Of a DNA stretch of 64,000 nt, positions 27,393-35,259 are shown piece after piece. How positions within the stretch are numbered: the first letter of the stretch is position 1; every line of letters begins with the position of its first letter. This DNA comes from Pseudaestuariivita rosea (GTDB lineage Bacteria > Pseudomonadota > Alphaproteobacteria > Rhodobacterales > Rhodobacteraceae), in the NCBI RefSeq assembly GCF_017592335.1, contig NZ_JACNMP010000004.1:1-64000 (forward strand), in the 5' to 3' direction. The notes beneath the pieces were generated by a model. The model had not been told where the DNA came from. It searched no databases and worked only from the letters and a program-made list of their open reading frames with translations. The translations under genes were made by a program, and so were the position numbers.

Positions 27393-27724
27393 TTCTGCCT
27401 CACTAAACTTTGGCCCGCGGCGTGAACGGTATAGGGAACGGTGCCGGGGGGATCGCCGCTGGTCAGCCCCTGCAACAGGTTCAGCGACACGGGTCGCCCG
27501 CCGATGCGAATGAAATCCGAGTGACCTACAACTTCGTTCAGCGTCACCAGACAGGGTTTCAGCGGCGGGATGGGGGGGCAGCCGTCAATCTTGCAGCCCT
27601 GGGTGTCGTGCTTGACCAGGATCGGCTGGCCCTGAATGCGCACAAACCGTTGTGTGGCTTTCAGTTCAACCTTGCCCAACTGGTGGGCGCAGCGAATGTT
27701 GGCTTTTTTCGTGATCAGCAGCAT
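27389..27724 (-). CDS. PAAR-like spike tip protein (eCIS)
   Basis: A 111-residue protein placed exactly where the Afp10-type tip gene is expected, between the VgrG-like spike and gp25. Cys12, His14, Cys44, Cys49, Cys58 and His68 could bind a metal at the spike apex, as PAAR proteins do. Gly/Pro/Val-rich short strands fill the rest. I start at the ATG at 27724 (MLLITKKAN), 4 nt after the VgrG stop; a longer frame would begin inside that gene. The PAAR relation is inferred from position, size and Cys/His content rather than a clear signature. Confidence 0.65.
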   Translation of the reverse strand: MLLITKKANIRCAHQLGKVELKATQRFVRIQGQPILVKHDTQGCKIDGCPPIPPLKPCLVTLNEVVGHSDFIRIGGRPVSLNLLQGLTSGDPPGTVPYTVHAAGQSLVRQK

Positions 27725-27728
27725 GTCT

Positions 27729-29216
27729 CTACCCCCGCTCAAAATCAATCGCGTTGCCGCGGATGGTGACGGTGCCGCCCGGGGCCTCCAACGTCAGATC
27801 CCCGTCGGCGCGCAGTGAAATTCCATCGGGACCAAGGGCCAGTTTCGACCCATCTGGCGCTTTCAGTTCAGCGATTTTGCTGTCGTCGTCGAACGTCAGC
27901 GCGTGGCCTGCGACAGAATAAAAGCCAAAGCGTTTGGCATCCCCTGCCCCGTCCACAATCGCCAGCCGTTCCTGCGCATTCAGGCTGCCCAGAACAAAGG
28001 CATGTTCCAAACGGCCCGAGTTGGTCAGGACCATCACGTGATCATCGACCGCTGGCACATAGGCAAAACCGCGATCCGGCCCGGCCATGGGGCGGATCAC
28101 CTGCAGCCAGCCGGTTTCAGTATCGCCAATAGCCGGAAAGCTGCAGCGCACGCGCCCTGCGCCGGTCGGATCATCATTGTCAACAACCTTCGCCCAGGCC
28201 ATCTGGGGTCGCTGCTGAATTGGGGACAGCGGCGCGGGTTGGGTCGAAACCTCAACAATATGCCCTGCGGCGACATCAATGCGGTCTTCGATCTGCGTGA
28301 TCGGCAGCGGACCCGCGGTATCCATGCCGATATCGGCCACCTCAAGCCGCTGGCCCAGATGAAAGGCATAGCTGCCGTCAAAAACCGCGCGCAGAGTCAC
28401 GCGACCGGCGTCGCGATGCGCCATTTCGGCGGATGCGATGGCCAACGCTTCATCCTCAGTCGCCGATGGCAGGTTCAGAACCGGAATATCGGTGTCGGCA
28501 TCCACGGTGTTCGCCCCATAGGCGTCTGAACTATCCAGCCCAAAGGCAAAGCCGGGAAACGGGTCAAGAACATCGGGCGCGAAGGCGGTGAAAGACATCG
28601 ACCCGGTAGCCTGATCCGCATTCGCCTCGACCCGCGCCTCAAAGGCGTCCTCTGACAACGTGATGCGACGGGGCGCGCCAAAGCCATCAACGCCATGCAG
28701 GTGCAGTGTGCCAGCACGCAAATGAAACCACAGCCCGAACCGGCGGGTTTCGCTGCACAGAAAATCGAAATCCGTGCGATCTGTGCGGATCATATGCGGC
28801 AGGGTCGGGCCGCTTTCCTGGGTCTCAAAACCCAAACCCAGTTTATCGGCCATCGACCGGGCAATATCGCCCGGCGTGATATCCTGCAGCGATGCGGCCT
28901 GCCCGCTGCGCCGCAGGCTTTGCAGGGCATCAAAGCCCCGCACAGTCACTGTCACCACACCATCCTGGCGCCGGGCGCGTTCAATGGCCGACACGGCCCC
29001 TGCAAAAAGCGGTTCATCGCGATCCTGACGCTCAATCCGCAGCCCGGCGCCAAGGGGTGGCACCTGAAAATCATGGGACGTGATCCGAATTTCCGCCTGG
29101 GCTGCGCAGGACAGCGCGCGGCGAATGCGGATCGAGGTGATCTGTCTGGCCACGCGCGGCTCAAGCCGGTCGCCATCCAGAAAAACGGTCAGTGCGGGCA
29201 AACGGTCTTGTGTCAT
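27729..29216 (-). CDS. VgrG-like spike (gpD/gp5-type) protein (eCIS)
   Basis: A 495-residue puncturing hub. Residues about 1-310 are phage late-control gpD-like (FAGAVSAIERARR, ITPGDIARSMADKLGL, RTDRTDFDFLCSETRRFGLWF). Residues about 335-415 are a gp5-like OB-fold with DDPTGAGRVRCSFP and GWLQVIRPMAG. The C-terminus has KLALGPDGISLRADGDLTLEAPGGTVTI, a repeated-strand beta-helix needle. It equals Afp8 of the Serratia antifeeding prophage. It overlaps the tube adaptor upstream by 4 nt. No extra effector domain is attached. Confidence 0.9.
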   Translation of the reverse strand: MTQDRLPALTVFLDGDRLEPRVARQITSIRIRRALSCAAQAEIRITSHDFQVPPLGAGLRIERQDRDEPLFAGAVSAIERARRQDGVVTVTVRGFDALQSLRRSGQAASLQDITPGDIARSMADKLGLGFETQESGPTLPHMIRTDRTDFDFLCSETRRFGLWFHLRAGTLHLHGVDGFGAPRRITLSEDAFEARVEANADQATGSMSFTAFAPDVLDPFPGFAFGLDSSDAYGANTVDADTDIPVLNLPSATEDEALAIASAEMAHRDAGRVTLRAVFDGSYAFHLGQRLEVADIGMDTAGPLPITQIEDRIDVAAGHIVEVSTQPAPLSPIQQRPQMAWAKVVDNDDPTGAGRVRCSFPAIGDTETGWLQVIRPMAGPDRGFAYVPAVDDHVMVLTNSGRLEHAFVLGSLNAQERLAIVDGAGDAKRFGFYSVAGHALTFDDDSKIAELKAPDGSKLALGPDGISLRADGDLTLEAPGGTVTIRGNAIDFERG

Positions 29217-29980
29217 CTTTCGCCCCTATCGCCTTGAACAACGGTGACAAAGGGTCGGTCGGCGGGCGGATCAAAGGGGTTTTCCAATCCGTTCAACGCC
29301 GCCAGAAACCGCCATTGCCGCGGGTCACCGAAGGCCTGCTGCGCCAAAAGATCGATGCGGAACAAACCGCCCGACCGCGCGGCCGAGGTATGGGGGGCCT
29401 CGGCAATCGCGATATCGTCTGACGTCAGTTCGGCCACCGCGGCCTCAACCGCGTCACCATGCAGGGGGTCCACCCCGCGCTGCGGCGTCAGTTCGGCGCG
29501 TTCGTTTACCCGCCGCAGACCCAGGGTGATCCACGACCGGCGCGCGACACCGTCAATGGTGAAATCCTCAAGCCGTTCGGCAACGGCTGTGACAACGACC
29601 GGAACGCTCCAATTGCCCCAGATCATCCTCACGACCTGTGGCCAGGGATCGGTGGCATTTTCAGGTCTGCTTTCGGCCAGCGCCCAAAGCTTGGTGGTGA
29701 CCTCCCTTATGTCACCGGTTTCAGCCCGCGCACTGCCCCCTTTGACGAAACTGGAAGGCGCCGCGGTGCGCACATCGAACAAAAGCTCAAGCGCCGCTTC
29801 GGTCTGACCGCCACCGGTATAGATCAAACTGTCGTCGGTCTGTGCAGAGGACGCGATGGGCATCTGGTCCAGCGTCCGCGTCCGCAGACCCGCCGAACGC
29901 CGCCATGTCATGCTTTCAGGGTTCAGCATGCATTCGATCAGGTCGCCGGACAGTTCGTTGTAAAAAACTATGCGTTCCAT
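29213..29980 (-). CDS. CIS tube adaptor protein with LysM-like domain (Afp7-type)
   Basis: A 255-residue protein. Residues about 1-170 match the CIS tube/Afp7 pattern: a polar strand VFYNELSGDLIECMLNPESM, then GGGQTEAALELLFD and WPQVVRMIWGNW. Residues about 205-255 resemble a LysM unit (DLLAQQAFGDPRQWRFLAALNG). In contractile injection systems this protein links the inner tube to the spike. It overlaps the VgrG-like gene by 4 nt downstream and the unrecognised gene upstream by 13 nt. The length fits the family. Confidence 0.87.
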   Translation of the reverse strand: MERIVFYNELSGDLIECMLNPESMTWRRSAGLRTRTLDQMPIASSAQTDDSLIYTGGGQTEAALELLFDVRTAAPSSFVKGGSARAETGDIREVTTKLWALAESRPENATDPWPQVVRMIWGNWSVPVVVTAVAERLEDFTIDGVARRSWITLGLRRVNERAELTPQRGVDPLHGDAVEAAVAELTSDDIAIAEAPHTSAARSGGLFRIDLLAQQAFGDPRQWRFLAALNGLENPFDPPADRPFVTVVQGDRGER

Positions 29981-30957
29981 GTGCCTTTTCCTGCTTCGCG
30001 CGTGCCGCGGGCCCAGAAATCATCCCTTAGGCCAAATCCGGTTGGGCTATTGCTGTGCGGTGAAATCGGGGCCCGCAGATCGGGCCACGCACCGACGACG
30101 GTCTTGGAGCGTGCGATGACCGAAGCGCCCCGTCTTACTGCTTGATCGGGCAGCATTGTTTCATTGTGGGCAGCATAATCGCAGTGCCTGGGTAGATCGG
30201 CGATGGCGGTTTTGACTTTTTGGCGAACGGTTTGGTCCGGACCGACTGGCTGTATTCCATCCCGCACCCGTTTCGGGGCTATTGATCCATGGGCCTTTTG
30301 ACCAGCATCATGATCTGGAAACCGCGGCGACTGCTCTGTCCCCTTTGGTTGGCTTGGCGGCACATCATAGGTTTCCAAGCTCGCCTTCATAGCAGGGCCT
30401 GGCATCGTATCGGGGCCGGCTTTCTGGCTCCGTTCACCGGGAAAGCTAAACGTTGGGCGCAACCGTATGGCGCGTTTAGGCGGCGGGGTATCCGCCACCC
30501 GATCGACCGCGCGGCTTTCGCACAGCCCTATTGGTGTGTTCTGCAGCGCAGTGTGGCGCGCGAATTCGACAGGTTCACAGGCGGTATTGGGCGGGTTCTC
30601 AGGCAGAACAGAACCGTCGTGGGATGACCCGGCTTGATCTGTCGGTAGTTTGGCCAAGCGCCGTTTCCCGTGCGCGGACCGTGCAGGCAACTCAAAACCC
30701 GACGCCTGCCCCAACCGTTTCCAACCCTCATCGCTGTCCAACAGATCGGGGGCAAACTCCTGCATTGTTTTCAACCAGGCCGCAGGTGCGCCTGGTACAG
30801 CGCGAACGACCGGTGGGGGTGCCAACCGAATGGCCAGACCATCGAACAGCACCGCCAGCCAGCGCAAAGGCGCCGCCAGCCCCGCCCGCAGGCGGAACCA
30901 GACGGATGGCCCTGTGTTATGTGCGTCCTTAGGCAAGGATCCGCTCCAGATTCTCAT
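29968..30957 (-). CDS. Unrecognised Pro/Arg-rich protein in the Afp6 position (eCIS)
   Basis: About 329 residues. The first 75 residues contain Leu/Ala/Arg-rich amphipathic stretches (WFRLRAGLAAPLRWLAVLFDGLAIRLAPP), and a short acidic helix follows (DLLDSDEGWKRLG). The remaining 220 residues are rich in Pro, Arg, Ala and Ser, without predicted fold, and look disordered. The end carries WPDLRAPISPHSN. It lies between tube and tube adaptor, the place of afp6 in Serratia-type clusters. The ATG at 30957 overlaps the tube gene by 29 nt. It could be a baseplate linker, a tape-measure substitute or a cargo. The function is unknown. Confidence 0.5.
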   Translation of the reverse strand: MRIWSGSLPKDAHNTGPSVWFRLRAGLAAPLRWLAVLFDGLAIRLAPPPVVRAVPGAPAAWLKTMQEFAPDLLDSDEGWKRLGQASGFELPARSAHGKRRLAKLPTDQAGSSHDGSVLPENPPNTACEPVEFARHTALQNTPIGLCESRAVDRVADTPPPKRAIRLRPTFSFPGERSQKAGPDTMPGPAMKASLETYDVPPSQPKGTEQSPRFPDHDAGQKAHGSIAPKRVRDGIQPVGPDQTVRQKVKTAIADLPRHCDYAAHNETMLPDQAVRRGASVIARSKTVVGAWPDLRAPISPHSNSPTGFGLRDDFWARGTREAGKGTWNA

Positions 30958-31363
30958 AGTGAATCTCAAGGTTCTCGATCGCCACGCTCTGGCTGAGCGC
31001 CGATAGTTCGGACATGCTGCAGGCCGTCGGCAGGCAGCGGAACATGTTGAACCGGCCGGTCTGGCTTTCGCCATCATTGGCGATCATGATCAGCGCGATG
31101 TCCTTGTATTCCGCGCGCCCCGCCATGGACGCTGACATCCATTCCCATAGGATCGGCGACAGGCCAAACCCCCACCGCAGCACAACTGGTTCATAGATCA
31201 CACGACCGGGCAGCACGCGCACCGCAGGGGCACCGCCGCCTTCGCGATATTCGATGTTTTCGACGCGCGCCGAAGGCGGCTTGACGTCGGTAAAGACGCC
31301 CACGATCTCGCCCCCGATATCAAGGCGAAAGTTGTAGGCATTTCCGGGCATTTCCAAAGGCAT
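30929..31363 (-). CDS. Contractile injection system tube protein (gp19/Afp1-type)
   Basis: A 144-residue inner tube subunit of the T4 gp19 family: GNAYNFRLDIGGEIVG near the N-terminus and repeated strands, with a final AIENLEIHYENLER typical of tail tube proteins. It would stack into hexameric rings inside the sheath. The ATG at 31363 is preceded by AAGGAGA at 8 nt, one of the best ribosome sites of the operon, which fits a protein needed in many copies. Only one tube gene is seen, where Serratia-type clusters have two. Confidence 0.92.
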   Translation of the reverse strand: MPLEMPGNAYNFRLDIGGEIVGVFTDVKPPSARVENIEYREGGGAPAVRVLPGRVIYEPVVLRWGFGLSPILWEWMSASMAGRAEYKDIALIMIANDGESQTGRFNMFRCLPTACSMSELSALSQSVAIENLEIHYENLERILA

Positions 31364-31381
31364 AATCAATTCTCCTTAAAA

Positions 31382-32590
31382 TCAGCTTTGATCGCCGCTG
31401 CCGCCGCCATTCCACTGGCTTAGGCGTACGATCACGAATTCAGCAGGGCGCACGACGGCCAGGCCCACATCCACACGGATCTGACCCTTTTCGACGACGT
31501 CGGGCGGATTGTTTTCTGCGTCGCATTTGACAAAGAACGCCTCTTCCGGGGTCGCCCCGACCAAGGCCCCATCCCGCCACAAGGTCAGCAGGAACGATGT
31601 GATCTGCATGCGCAGGCTGTCCTGGGTGGGCTTGTCATGCGGCTCAAAAACCGCGCGCATCAGGCCAAGCTGCAGCGACTCTTCGACAAAGATCAGGAAC
31701 CGCTTGACGTTCACATAGCGCCATTCCGAATTCTGATCGGCCAGCGTGCGGGCGCCAAAGATGCGGATGCCGCGCGAGGTGAATTCCCGGATCACATTGA
31801 CACCGTTGCGGTTCAGCATCCCAAGTTCGGCCTTGGCCACGTTATAGGACACACCCAAAGCGCCTTTGACGATTTCATTCGCAGGCGCCTTGTGCACACC
31901 GCGCAATGCATCCGTACGGGCATAAACCCCAGCCAGATGGCCCGAGGGTGGTGCATTCACGATCTTGCGCGTCTGCTGATCAACCACCGAAATCCAGGGA
32001 AAGTTGAACGACCCGAAGCCCTGTTCAGACATGCCGGGCTTGACCCCGCCACCGCGTGCCGCCCGACCGCCGCCGCCACCTTCGCCCTCACCTGCAGCAG
32101 CTTTGACGGTGCCGATCTTGGTCAGCTTGTCCAGATCATCGACCTTTTCGGGCGCGTCCAGAATGCAGAACCGATCGCGCATGTTTTCGCAATAGGTCAG
32201 AACGGCCTTTTGTACGGCGATATCCGTGACACCGGGACAGATGACGATGGCCGGTTCATCCAGCCCGTGCGCCGCCCAAAGCCCCGTGCGCTTTTTCGCG
32301 TCACCGGCAACACCCGCGTCATCCTCAACGGCAATCATGTAAAGCTTGGTACCGCCGTTTTCGAAAAACCCCTTGGCCGCATTAAGAACATGCCGTGCCT
32401 CGGGCTTGTCGGATCCGAAATGCTTTAGAAATTCAGTGTAGTTGGTGATCGACTTGGGCTTGTGCATCGGGGCCGAGGCCCCGGGGCAAGGTGCCACACA
32501 CAACACGGTCGAGGTGCCAACCCCCTGAATGGGCGGTGTCCCGGCGCGGACGTTTTCAATATAAACGCCGGGTGCATCATAATTACTCAT
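31382..32590 (-). CDS. Contractile sheath protein (Afp2/tail sheath-type)
   Basis: A 402-residue sheath subunit. It opens with YDAPGVYIENVRAGTPPIQGVGTS, the usual sheath N-terminus, and contains GFFENGGTKLYMIAV. The C-terminus has WRYVNVKRFLIFVEESLQ and WRDGALVGATPEEAFFVKCD, hallmark sheath motifs. Residues 166-186 form a glycine-rich loop with few large residues, probably a surface insertion. It is the only sheath gene, compared with several in Afp/PVC clusters. It starts 3 nt after the cap stop, and the tube follows 18 nt after its own stop. Confidence 0.94.
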   Translation of the reverse strand: MSNYDAPGVYIENVRAGTPPIQGVGTSTVLCVAPCPGASAPMHKPKSITNYTEFLKHFGSDKPEARHVLNAAKGFFENGGTKLYMIAVEDDAGVAGDAKKRTGLWAAHGLDEPAIVICPGVTDIAVQKAVLTYCENMRDRFCILDAPEKVDDLDKLTKIGTVKAAAGEGEGGGGGRAARGGGVKPGMSEQGFGSFNFPWISVVDQQTRKIVNAPPSGHLAGVYARTDALRGVHKAPANEIVKGALGVSYNVAKAELGMLNRNGVNVIREFTSRGIRIFGARTLADQNSEWRYVNVKRFLIFVEESLQLGLMRAVFEPHDKPTQDSLRMQITSFLLTLWRDGALVGATPEEAFFVKCDAENNPPDVVEKGQIRVDVGLAVVRPAEFVIVRLSQWNGGGSGDQS

Positions 32591-32593
32591 GGT

Positions 32594-33271
32594 CTAATGC
32601 TCCTTCTTGATGGAAATGACCAGGTCATCTGACCCGGGTTTGGGTTTGAAAACTTGGATGGACCCGCGATGGGCAATGGCCAGGGCCTGACCGGACCAGC
32701 CGTAAAGCGTAAAGCGCCCGTCGGTGTCGGTCTGAACGGCGTGATCACTGCCCGCGATAGACACACTGGCCGCAGCCACTGCTTTGCCCTGCTGCACCAC
32801 CTGGCCCGAAATCGCGGCCGATGGGGCGAACGTCGCACGCACCTCGGTAATCGTCGTGGCCGGTTTTTCGGGTGGGGTCAGATCGACATAGCAACTGGCC
32901 AAAAGCGCCGGGCGGGGCGCAGCGCCAAGCGCACCCCAGATCGGATCATCCTGCGACACGGGCAAAAGCGCTTCGATCTGCGGCATCTTCCGCACAATCA
33001 TCGCACCCAACACACCATGAGCCACAGCCGAGCTTTTGGCAGAAACAGTCAGCAGATAGTCGGCCAGAACCCGATGTTCGCGCGCCTGTCTGCCGTTCGA
33101 CATCGCCTGCCGCCACCCCACCGCCAGGATGCCAACCTGCGCCGCATCAGACGTCGTGTCGGCCACTTGGTCCAAGGCGATCTTCGGCTTGGCAAAATCA
33201 GCGGCATCCTTGATCCAGTCAGAAAAGCCGGTTTCAAGCTGCCGGAAGGCAGGTGTGGGGTCATAATGCAT
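32594..33271 (-). CDS. Tail terminator/cap-like protein (Pvc16/DUF4255-like) with regulatory Ig-like tail
   Basis: A 225-residue protein. Residues 1-145 resemble DUF4255/Pvc16_N terminators in layout (VLADYLLTVSAKSSAVAHGVLGAMI, then LLASCYVDLTPPE), which end the sheath-tube stack. Residues about 155-222 look like a carboxypeptidase regulatory-like Ig fold (ISGQVVQQGKAVAAASVSI, TDTDGRFTLYG). Match to the Pvc16 family is weak by eye, but position directly before the sheath supports it. The start is the ATG at 33271 (MHYDPTPAF). A long upstream in-frame extension overlaps the antisense membrane gene frame and is not used. Confidence 0.65.
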   Translation of the reverse strand: MHYDPTPAFRQLETGFSDWIKDAADFAKPKIALDQVADTTSDAAQVGILAVGWRQAMSNGRQAREHRVLADYLLTVSAKSSAVAHGVLGAMIVRKMPQIEALLPVSQDDPIWGALGAAPRPALLASCYVDLTPPEKPATTITEVRATFAPSAAISGQVVQQGKAVAAASVSIAGSDHAVQTDTDGRFTLYGWSGQALAIAHRGSIQVFKPKPGSDDLVISIKKEH

Positions 33272-33289
33272 TTTGAGTTCCAAAAAACG

Positions 33290-33318
33290 TATAAAAATCA
33301 GTTTTGTAACAGTGCCAA
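33290..33318 (-). promoter_or_regulatory. Candidate promoter for the sheath/tube/baseplate operon
   Basis: Read on the minus strand: TTGGCA (33318-33313), a 17-nt spacer, and TTTATA (33295-33290), 19 nt before the cap start. The interval 33272-33381 is AT-rich compared with its surroundings, fitting a separate transcription start for the structural genes. Sequence match only. Confidence 0.4.
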
Positions 33319-33381
33319 AAAATACGACACGCGAACTCGTTAAACGGGGTGGATCAGGGCGCAACACCGCGCCCCAACCCT

Positions 33382-33813
33382 TTACAGGAAGTCGATCGGC
33401 GGGCTTTCTACTGGCCAGAACAGGGACCCGACCACATAGGCCAGGCCAAAGGCCAGCGGCATCCCGAAAATGGTATCGATCGGCTGCCAGATCCACTTTC
33501 TAATTGGGATGACAATGGCGAATACCACGGCTGTAATCCCCAGCATGATCACCACGCCCAGCCAGAATGGGTCAGGCAACAGCGGCTCTTGCCCCCAGTG
33601 AAAGAAGCGCCCGGCCAACAGGCCCCAGACCCAAGGCATCACCGGCGTGAACTTGGCCCAATACCGCGTAACTTCGCTGTAGGTGTCGCCCGTCAGGCCC
33701 GACGGATGCCTGTTTCCATCCTCAGAGACGGCCAGAAAGATATCCGACACGATGACGCCGATTATTATTGTCAGAACCAGCAGAACTTCGGCTGTAACGA
33801 TAATTCCCATCAC
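33382..33813 (-). CDS. Small membrane protein A upstream of the injection system
   Basis: A 143-residue protein with four hydrophobic segments: an N-terminal helix of about 20 residues, one at PWVWGLLAGRFFHW, one at FWLGVVIMLGITAVVFAIVI and one at FGMPLAFGLAYVVGSLFWPV. A polar loop of about 35 residues follows the first helix. It shares WGxLAGxFFH and a V-G-x-x-x-W-P-V ending with the next upstream gene, so the pair arose by duplication. It lies 9 nt downstream of that gene and 110 nt upstream of the cap gene. I know no family for it. Confidence 0.72.
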   Translation of the reverse strand: MMGIIVTAEVLLVLTIIIGVIVSDIFLAVSEDGNRHPSGLTGDTYSEVTRYWAKFTPVMPWVWGLLAGRFFHWGQEPLLPDPFWLGVVIMLGITAVVFAIVIPIRKWIWQPIDTIFGMPLAFGLAYVVGSLFWPVESPPIDFL

Positions 33814-33822
33814 ACCCTCCGA

Positions 33823-34230
33823 TCACACAGGCCAGGACACCGCGCCCCAGACAAAGCCGACCAGCAGCATTATCGGGGATACGATATCGGGATAAACAAA
33901 ACCGTCTGTGGCCAATGCAACGATCACATCGACACCGGCCAGCAACAGGATCAATCCGGCGGTGACGATGATCACCCAGAATGAACCCACGCCAAAGACG
34001 CTTTGCCAGATGCCTTTCCAGCTGTCGGATGGGTGAAAGAAATGGCCCGCCAATGTGCCCCAGCCAAAGGGCGCTGCCAAGCCAACAACGGCCCAGCTGC
34101 GCATGATGGTCGAAAACGTCTTGTCGGGATCTGAGCCGAAGAACAGTATGATTTCAAAGAGTACTACAAGTGCAATGATACCGACCCAGATATAACTGGA
34201 TACCGGCATCCGCGGGGATGCTGTCGTCAT
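33823..34230 (-). CDS. Small membrane protein B upstream of the injection system
   Basis: A 135-residue protein with four hydrophobic stretches (about 12-32, 45-62, 80-102, 115-135). FGWGTLAGHFFHPSDS carries the same WGxLAGxFFH block as its neighbour, and both end in W-P-V. The conserved Phe-Phe-His at a helix end is unusual and could bind a metal or partner. The ribosome site is AAGG before the ATG at 34230. It is the first gene of the locus behind a good sigma70-type promoter. The function is unknown. Confidence 0.72.
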   Translation of the reverse strand: MTTASPRMPVSSYIWVGIIALVVLFEIILFFGSDPDKTFSTIMRSWAVVGLAAPFGWGTLAGHFFHPSDSWKGIWQSVFGVGSFWVIIVTAGLILLLAGVDVIVALATDGFVYPDIVSPIMLLVGFVWGAVSWPV

Positions 34231-34267
34231 AAATCACCTTAAATATAAATTCAAAAATAATGCCTGA

Positions 34268-34296
34268 ATAATACACTTGTTGCGCGGGTCGGTCAA
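34268..34296 (-). promoter_or_regulatory. Sigma70-type promoter for the injection-system locus
   Basis: On the minus strand: TTGACC (34296-34291), a 17-nt spacer, and TATTAT (34273-34268), 38 nt before the first membrane gene. Both boxes and the spacing are near the housekeeping consensus. The interval 34231-34434 is clearly AT-rich, unlike the flanking coding DNA. Confidence 0.55.
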
Positions 34297-34434
34297 CGAC
34301 ACTGAAGCGCGATATATCAATCATAACAATTAAGATGCTGTTTTGACTTTATTATTTTAGTCCATGATCACTTGTCCTTTGGCTTAGACAGATATGATTG
34401 ACCCCGGATCACAGCAGGCTAGACATGAAGGCAG

Positions 34435-35247
34435 ATGACAGATTCGCGCCTGCCCCGAAAGCCGATGAACCAGACACCCGCTTTGATCGTTTTTACCGAC
34501 CTTGACGGCACACTTCTGGATCATGACAGCTATTCCCATGGCCCCGCCGAACCCGCTTTGGACAGGCTGAGGGCGGCGCAGATTCCCGTTATTCTGGCCA
34601 GCTCAAAGACCGCGGCCGAGATCGCGCCGTTGCGCGCGACGCTTGGCTTTTCCGACTGCCCTGCGATTGTGGAAAACGGCGCGGGGCTTTTGCCCGCCGG
34701 GGCCGATGATATCGAGGGCGACGATTACGTCAGGCTTCGTGCCGCGTTGGAAGAAATACCCAACACCCTGCGCACCCTGTTTACCGGCTTCGGCGACATG
34801 ACTGCGGACCAGATCGCACAAGACACCAGTCTGCCCTTGCGTGATGCAGCCAATGCAGGCAAACGCAAATTTTCCGAACCCGGCCGCTGGCACGGAACGG
34901 ATGATCAGATAGCAGCGTTCCTTGATCACCTGTCGACGCACAGCATAACCGCGCGGCAGGGCGGGCGATATCTGACCCTGTCGTTCGGACAAACGAAGGC
35001 TGACCAAATGCAGACAATCCTGGCTCGGTACAACAGCCCCAAATCGATCGCCTTGGGCGATGCCCCAAACGATATCGAAATGCTAGAGACTGCCGATCAC
35101 GGCGTCATCATCCACAATCCGCACCGCGCCCCCCTGCCCCCGCTGGCCGGCGAAGACAAAGGCCGCATTCAGCGCACGAAATTATCTGGTCCGGCCGGTT
35201 GGAATGCTGCGATGCAGCAGCTACTGTCAGACCATGGCATCGACTGA
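34435..35247 (+). CDS. mpgP: Mannosyl/glucosyl-3-phosphoglycerate phosphatase (HAD family)
   Basis: A 270-residue HAD phosphatase of the MPGP type. The catalytic DxD is Asp22 and Asp24 in FTDLDGTLLD, ASSKTAAEI is motif II, a Lys is in the GKRKF region, and LGDAPNDIEML is motif IV. It removes phosphate from mannosyl- or glucosyl-3-phosphoglycerate to give the osmolyte. It is 12 nt upstream of a GpgS-like gene, so the likely substrate is glucosyl-3-phosphoglycerate. The start at 34435 has a weak ribosome site; Met11 at 34465 is an alternative. Confidence 0.85.
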   Translation: MTDSRLPRKPMNQTPALIVFTDLDGTLLDHDSYSHGPAEPALDRLRAAQIPVILASSKTAAEIAPLRATLGFSDCPAIVENGAGLLPAGADDIEGDDYVRLRAALEEIPNTLRTLFTGFGDMTADQIAQDTSLPLRDAANAGKRKFSEPGRWHGTDDQIAAFLDHLSTHSITARQGGRYLTLSFGQTKADQMQTILARYNSPKSIALGDAPNDIEMLETADHGVIIHNPHRAPLPPLAGEDKGRIQRTKLSGPAGWNAAMQQLLSDHGID

Positions 35248-35259
35248 AGGAACCTGATC

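Noticed and set aside
22329-33271. Defective prophage
   Set aside because: Tail-type genes only; no capsid, portal, terminase, integrase, holin or lysozyme, and gene order matches eCIS instead.
23814-33271. Type VI secretion system
   Set aside because: No TssJ/L/M membrane complex, TssB/C pair or ClpV; sheath is single-chain and the LysM adaptor plus TIGR02243-type baseplate J fit eCIS.
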